In this document: positions 21,644 to 24,384 of the stretch, piece after piece
How the letters are laid out: every line of letters begins with the position of its first letter
Numbering within the stretch: position 1 is the stretch's first letter
IMG/VR virus record: IMGVR_UViG_3300031823_000026
Span: 1-24,384 of that record
Source of the DNA: a virus
DNA length: 24,384 nucleotides
Strand: one strand, 5' to 3'
Notes under the pieces: model-generated
Told to the model about the DNA's origin: nothing
What the model saw: the letters and a program-made list of their open reading frames with translations, nothing else
The model's database searches: none
Translations under genes and position numbers: made by a program

Positions 21644-21795
21644 AGCCCTGGGCGAGAGGTCAAAGCGAGGAGACCAAGGACCTCGAGAAGGCGATCAAAG
21701 AACGCCAAGCCGCTGACTTCGCTGCCTCGAAGGAGAAATCCCTCGCGAAGCGTGCAGCGAAGCTGGCTAAACGGGCTGCAAAGGAGGCATCGTGA
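21640..21795 (+). CDS. 51-aa Lys/Ala-rich protein
   Basis: A short reading frame from ATG at 21640, overlapping the upstream stop (ATGA), with AGGAG about ten bases before. The sequence (MKPWARGQSEETKDLEKAIKERQ, then AKRAAKLAKRAAKEAS) is a single basic amphipathic helix, similar in composition to nucleic-acid-binding peptides. Its end overlaps the next GTG start (GTGA). Confidence 0.6.
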   Translation: MKPWARGQSEETKDLEKAIKERQAADFAASKEKSLAKRAAKLAKRAAKEAS

Positions 21796-22130
21796 ACAAG
21801 AAACGGCTTTGCGAGATCGTTGACAAGTACAAATATCGCTTGGTTGAAGGGACGCTGGTTGATGAGCGCTTCGGCGAGCCTCACTACTGCATCATGGGCG
21901 CTTGCCTTCACGAAGCTGGCATCGACGCCGCGCTCAGAGTCCATAACGGAAACGGCGGCAATCGTATCTGGGACGCCTTCCAAGAAGAGCTGATCGCGCT
22001 AGGCTTTTACAGCGCAGAGGAAGTAACCGAACTCATCAGCGTCAACGACGAAACGCAGTATCGTGACGAGTACGGGACCGAAGTAGTGCCTACTCACGAG
22101 CGCCTGCACGACTTCCTGGCATGCGAATGA
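21792..22130 (+). CDS. Hypothetical 112-aa protein
   Basis: The GTG start at 21792 has AAGGAGG four bases upstream. The sequence is acidic and mixed: VDKYKYRLVEGTLVDERFGEPHYCIMGACLHEAG, then AFQEELIALGFYSAEEVTELI. No family is recognised. The stop overlaps the ATG of the lipoprotein gene. Confidence 0.6.
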   Translation: MNKKRLCEIVDKYKYRLVEGTLVDERFGEPHYCIMGACLHEAGIDAALRVHNGNGGNRIWDAFQEELIALGFYSAEEVTELISVNDETQYRDEYGTEVVPTHERLHDFLACE

Positions 22131-22564
22131 AGCGCCTTCGTGCAGTCACAGGATTGCTCGCTATCGCAGGCTGCGAGCGCGCAGCGATCACTGATCCGCC
22201 TGCGACGTTCTTCTGCGAAGCACTGCAGGCAACGCCAGACACGCTTGCGCCAGTCTACCATGCCTTCGCGGGGCCATTGCACTTCGCGGGATGCCCACAA
22301 GTGTTCCCGCTTTCAGGCGTCTGGACGATAGATGTGCAAGTCGCCTATCGAGGCTCAGTAGGAGAGCACCTGGTCGGCGTGCAGATCAATCGTCGCTCTG
22401 TCGCTATCGGCGAGCTCTTTTCGCCTGATAGCGTAGACGACTTCGTTGCGTTCGTCTCGACCGTTGACACAGTCGCCGCAGGCGATACGCTGACCATTAC
22501 TGGCGGCAGCCTCCATGGAGTGTACACTGTACCAGCGTGGAGCTTCTTGAGGCTGAGTCACTAG
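22127..22564 (+). CDS. Predicted lipoprotein
   Basis: A 145-residue protein. Positively charged start (MKRLRAV), hydrophobic stretch, and lipobox IAGC with the lipidated Cys at residue 16, followed by a mature beta-rich domain (VWTIDVQVAYRGSVGEHLVGVQINRRS, DTLTITGGSLHGVYTVP). This is a phage-encoded lipoprotein in an early gene group; such proteins often block superinfection, but no family is recognised. I chose the ATG at 22127 because it overlaps the upstream stop (ATGA); an ATG two codons earlier also exists. Confidence 0.65.
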   Translation: MKRLRAVTGLLAIAGCERAAITDPPATFFCEALQATPDTLAPVYHAFAGPLHFAGCPQVFPLSGVWTIDVQVAYRGSVGEHLVGVQINRRSVAIGELFSPDSVDDFVAFVSTVDTVAAGDTLTITGGSLHGVYTVPAWSFLRLSH

Positions 22565-22966
22565 GTGCCAAAGATATTCGTCTTTGGGTCGAACTTACGT
22601 GGCCTCCACGGAGGCGGCGCAGCAGCGTTCGCATACGAGAAGCGTGGCGCTATCTACGGCCAAGGCATCGGTATGCAAGGAGACAGCTACGCTATACCGA
22701 CTAAGGATGAGCGCATCAGAGCGCTACCGCTCACCATCATTCAGCACTACGTACAAGCGTTCTTGCTTTTCGCGCAGCTCAATCCCGACCTCGAGTTCGA
22801 AGTGACTCGCATTGGCTGTGGCTTAGCAGGCTACACTGACGCTGACATAGCTCCGATGTTCAAAGGAGCGCCGGACAACTGTGAGCTACCTGAAGGGTGG
22901 AGAGAATGGACGAGCATAAGGGAATCTCCTAGCACAGCGGCTGATCTTAGCGATGATGACAGTTGA
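22565..22966 (+). CDS. A1S_2505-type phage protein (macro-domain-like)
   Basis: A 133-residue protein. Blocks VFGSNLRG (6-13), HGGGAAAFA (15-23), IYGQGIGMQG (30-39), SYAIPTKD (41-48), and RIGCGLAGY (82-90) then DADIAPMF match this phage-associated family, whose fold resembles macro domains. Macro-like folds bind ADP-ribose-type ligands, so a role in nucleotide or counter-defence chemistry is possible but unproved. The GTG start lies just after the lipoprotein stop; the next gene starts inside its end. Confidence 0.8.
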   Translation: MPKIFVFGSNLRGLHGGGAAAFAYEKRGAIYGQGIGMQGDSYAIPTKDERIRALPLTIIQHYVQAFLLFAQLNPDLEFEVTRIGCGLAGYTDADIAPMFKGAPDNCELPEGWREWTSIRESPSTAADLSDDDS

Positions 22967-23147
22967 CGAACTGCCGGCGATGAGAGAAGGCCTCATCTTT
23001 GCAGACAAGACGATGCTTGATAAGATGATCGAGGAGGAAGGCATAACTCGTGAGAGGGCTCAGGTCGTGCTAGAGTCTCTTGCTAGTCGCCAAGCGATCA
23101 TCGCTCGCATCGCAGAGCTTGAGCGCGAAGCGGCGATGCGGCATTAG
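22953..23147 (+). CDS. Hypothetical 64-aa helical protein
   Basis: Starts MMTVDELPAMREG and is mostly charged helix (DKTMLDKMIEEEGITRERAQVVLESL, IIARIAELEREAAMRH). It overlaps the macro-like gene by 14 bases. No family is recognised. It is last before promoter P3. The SD is weak, so coupling to the upstream gene is likely. Confidence 0.55.
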   Translation: MMTVDELPAMREGLIFADKTMLDKMIEEEGITRERAQVVLESLASRQAIIARIAELEREAAMRH

Positions 23148-23156
23148 TGGGAACTA

Positions 23157-23185
23157 TTGACAACTCGAGTTAGGTGCATTATATT
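23157..23185 (+). promoter_or_regulatory. Early promoter P3, sigma70-like
   Basis: -35 TTGACA (23157-23162), 17-base spacer with GAGTTAGGTGCAT, -10 TATATT (23180-23185). It shares the ACT after the -35 and the TGCAT before the -10 with other promoters here. The gene at 23240 starts about 55 bases downstream. Confidence 0.8.
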
Positions 23186-23239
23186 GGTCCCATGGGGGCG
23201 AAGTGCCCTCTCGCATCACCATGAAGCGGGGGTGTCGAA

Positions 23240-23611
23240 GTGGAAACCAAGCTAATTCAGCTTACGCTCTCTGAGCGTGAGGCCGAAGCACTTGACGGTG
23301 CTCTAGGCATCGCGTCAGTTATGCTCGCGCGCATGCATCCTGCACGGGCGCTCATAGTTGGCAGCTCGCTAACGACCGTCCTCGCTTTCGATGACGAGGA
23401 AGTCGCAGAGATGCTCGAGTGCGAGATGGCCAACGCTTGCGGAGTTCCATGCCTGCGGCATCACGGGAAGCAAGCAGACAAGAAGCACTACGCTGCTGCG
23501 GAGCATGAGACAGTAGAGCTCCTCAAGCGCCTAGGCATCAAGATTCACGAGTTCTGCAAAGATTACCGCAACGAGAAGATTGCACTCTACCCCGATCGTC
23601 AAGAAGAATGA
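23240..23611 (+). CDS. Hypothetical 123-aa protein
   Basis: GTG start at 23240 after a G-rich, SD-like stretch. The sequence begins METKLIQLTLSEREAEALDGALG and contains a helix with VLAFDDEEVAEMLECEM, Cys and His residues (CGVPCLRHHGKQADKKHYAAAEH) and an acidic end. The Cys/His pattern may bind metal, but no domain is certain. It is first in the P3 transcript. Confidence 0.6.
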   Translation: METKLIQLTLSEREAEALDGALGIASVMLARMHPARALIVGSSLTTVLAFDDEEVAEMLECEMANACGVPCLRHHGKQADKKHYAAAEHETVELLKRLGIKIHEFCKDYRNEKIALYPDRQEE

Positions 23612-23645
23612 GCAGTTACCTATACCCGAAAGGGGGTGATTACAC

Positions 23646-24116
23646 GTGACAGCCACTGCACCAACAGCAACGTCGAAGCTGACAGTCCAGGCCCCTGCAG
23701 GCTCGCATTTCGAGTTTCGCGAGGTCAAGACCGCTCACGGGCAGCAGTCGCTGGGATTTGTTCCCATTCTGGTCTGGGACTCCCTCGACGGTCAACTCGC
23801 GCATTACGGCGAGGAGGCTCTGCTCGGAATGTCAGACGGTACGTCGCCGCTTGTCAGCTACCAGGGCATCGCACGGCGTATGGTCAAGGCGAAGAAGAGC
23901 ATGGACGAGATCGCACAGGCCGAAGTGGACTTCAAGCCTGGCACACGCGAGATCGGCCAGTCGACGCCGAAGAGTCGTGCGAAGAACGCTGCGGCCAAGG
24001 CTGCCGAGAAGCTCGGCGGCGAGGCCGGGGACACGATCGCTGCTTTCCTCGACAGACTCAGCAACGGGGATATCAGCGAAGAGGAACTGCGGCTCCTGGC
24101 GAAAGCCAAGGCGTAG
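23646..24116 (+). CDS. Hypothetical 156-aa protein with near-perfect SD
   Basis: GTG start with AAGGGGGTGATT upstream, almost the full complement of the 16S rRNA 3' end, so expression should be high. The N-terminal half is beta-rich (HFEFREVKTAHGQQSLGFVPILVWDSL). The middle is helical and basic (IARRMVKAKKSMDEIAQAE, STPKSRAKNAAAKAAEKLGG). The C-terminus (IAAFLDRLSNGDISEEELRLLAKAKA) is helical. No family is recognised. It may be an abundant DNA-associated protein, which is inference. Confidence 0.7.
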   Translation: MTATAPTATSKLTVQAPAGSHFEFREVKTAHGQQSLGFVPILVWDSLDGQLAHYGEEALLGMSDGTSPLVSYQGIARRMVKAKKSMDEIAQAEVDFKPGTREIGQSTPKSRAKNAAAKAAEKLGGEAGDTIAAFLDRLSNGDISEEELRLLAKAKA

Positions 24117-24124
24117 GTCGCAGC

Positions 24125-24346
24125 ATGACGCAAAAGCTGGCTCTCATAGCAGCCCTGCGGGCGAGGGATGAAGGCTGGATACAACAGTCCCTCGGCATCA
24201 CTCCCCCCGCGGCCAGCTCTGGGCAGGCATCGTGCGAGGGAAGGTTGAGACGCCTTCCTTTGGAGGTTCAAGTCCTCCCTGTCCACTATGGGGCGAATGA
24301 GGAGGAAAGTAGCGCAGCGGCGGAGCACGCTCTGACCGAACCGTGA
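24125..24346 (+). CDS. Possible small protein overlapping a tRNA-like element
   Basis: An ATG at 24125 opens a 73-residue frame (MTQKLALIAALRARDEGWIQQSLG...). The first 45 residues look like a normal helical protein; the later part coincides with the tRNA-like element at 24220-24285 and reads like non-coding sequence. No good SD. It could be a short gene that ends elsewhere or a chance frame. Confidence 0.3.
   Translation: MTQKLALIAALRARDEGWIQQSLGITPPAASSGQASCEGRLRRLPLEVQVLPVHYGANEEESSAAAEHALTEP
24220..24285 (+). tRNA. tRNA-like element with 8-nt anticodon loop and short D-arm
   Basis: Acceptor arms TGGGCAG (24220-24226) and CTGTCCA (24279-24285) pair over seven positions with one G-U. The T-arm is perfect: GGAGG, loop TTCAAGT, CCTCC (24262-24278). 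The anticodon arm GGAAGG / CCTTCC (24239-24244 and 24253-24258) encloses an 8-base loop TTGAGACG, in which T33 would be followed by GAG. The D-arm region is only about 12-13 bases, far shorter than the usual 18. No CCA is encoded. It may be a real reduced tRNA, a decayed one or a mimic. Confidence 0.45.
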
Positions 24347-24384
24347 AATCGGATAGTACCTCAATGGAGCAACGGCGCCTAGCA

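Noticed and set aside
1-24384. Prophage or temperate signals
   Set aside because: No integrase, excisionase, CI-like repressor or attachment core was found in this window; the HTH protein alone is not enough.

Overview
The window looks like part of a tailed double-stranded DNA bacteriophage (Caudoviricetes) genome, probably from an uncultured virus of a GC-rich bacterium. The evidence is a complete packaging and head block (small and large terminase, portal, scaffold, decoration and major capsid proteins) followed by tail or virion-surface genes and the start of a GH24 endolysin. Genes are packed with ATGA, GTGA and TGATG overlaps. Ribosome binding sites are classical Shine-Dalgarno sites, one matching nearly the whole anti-SD sequence, and promoters are sigma70-like, so the host is a bacterium. 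I see no integrase, attachment site, transposase or CRISPR array.

Layout. Positions 18771 to 1 (minus strand) form one long leftward late operon. Its order is: terminase small subunit; three very basic microproteins; large terminase; HNH nuclease; two-TM membrane protein; small basic protein; a 55-aa ORF; a second HNH-like Zn protein; portal; an overlapping coiled-coil gene; scaffold; a charged protein; decoration-like protein; major capsid protein; then a run of beta-rich virion proteins. This run includes a LamG-like protein, two proteins sharing a duplicated beta-domain, a Pro-rich repeat protein and a 14-fold PNWEAL repeat protein. It ends with a head-tail connector-like protein, a holin-like protein and the truncated endolysin. 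A sigma70-like promoter at 18799-18827 (minus) points into the operon.

Positions 18880-19364 are a divergent non-coding region with strong inverted repeats. From 19365 to the right end (plus strand) lie small, probably early genes in short translationally coupled groups, at least three driven by near-identical promoters (20183, 21005, 23157). They include an HTH protein, a RanBP2-type zinc finger protein, a lipoprotein, an A1S_2505-type macro-like protein and many proteins I cannot assign. Positions 19761-20241 are non-coding and hold hairpins, an AT-rich tract and a 14-bp direct repeat that could be a replication or regulatory locus. The right end holds a tRNA-like element.

The most unusual signals are: (1) the 14-residue R(F/Y)PNWEAL tandem repeat protein, whose motif and C-terminal tail reappear at the end of the neighbouring 633-aa Pro-rich repeat protein; (2) four perfect copies of the 18-bp palindrome TTGTCCA-N4-TGGACAA, one just upstream of the late promoter, one exactly between two virion genes and two inside coding sequence; (3) two long out-of-frame gene overlaps in which both frames look coding; and (4) a tRNA-like element with an 8-nt anticodon loop and a reduced D-arm. 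All calls rest on reading the sequence and on remembered family motifs; no database search was run.
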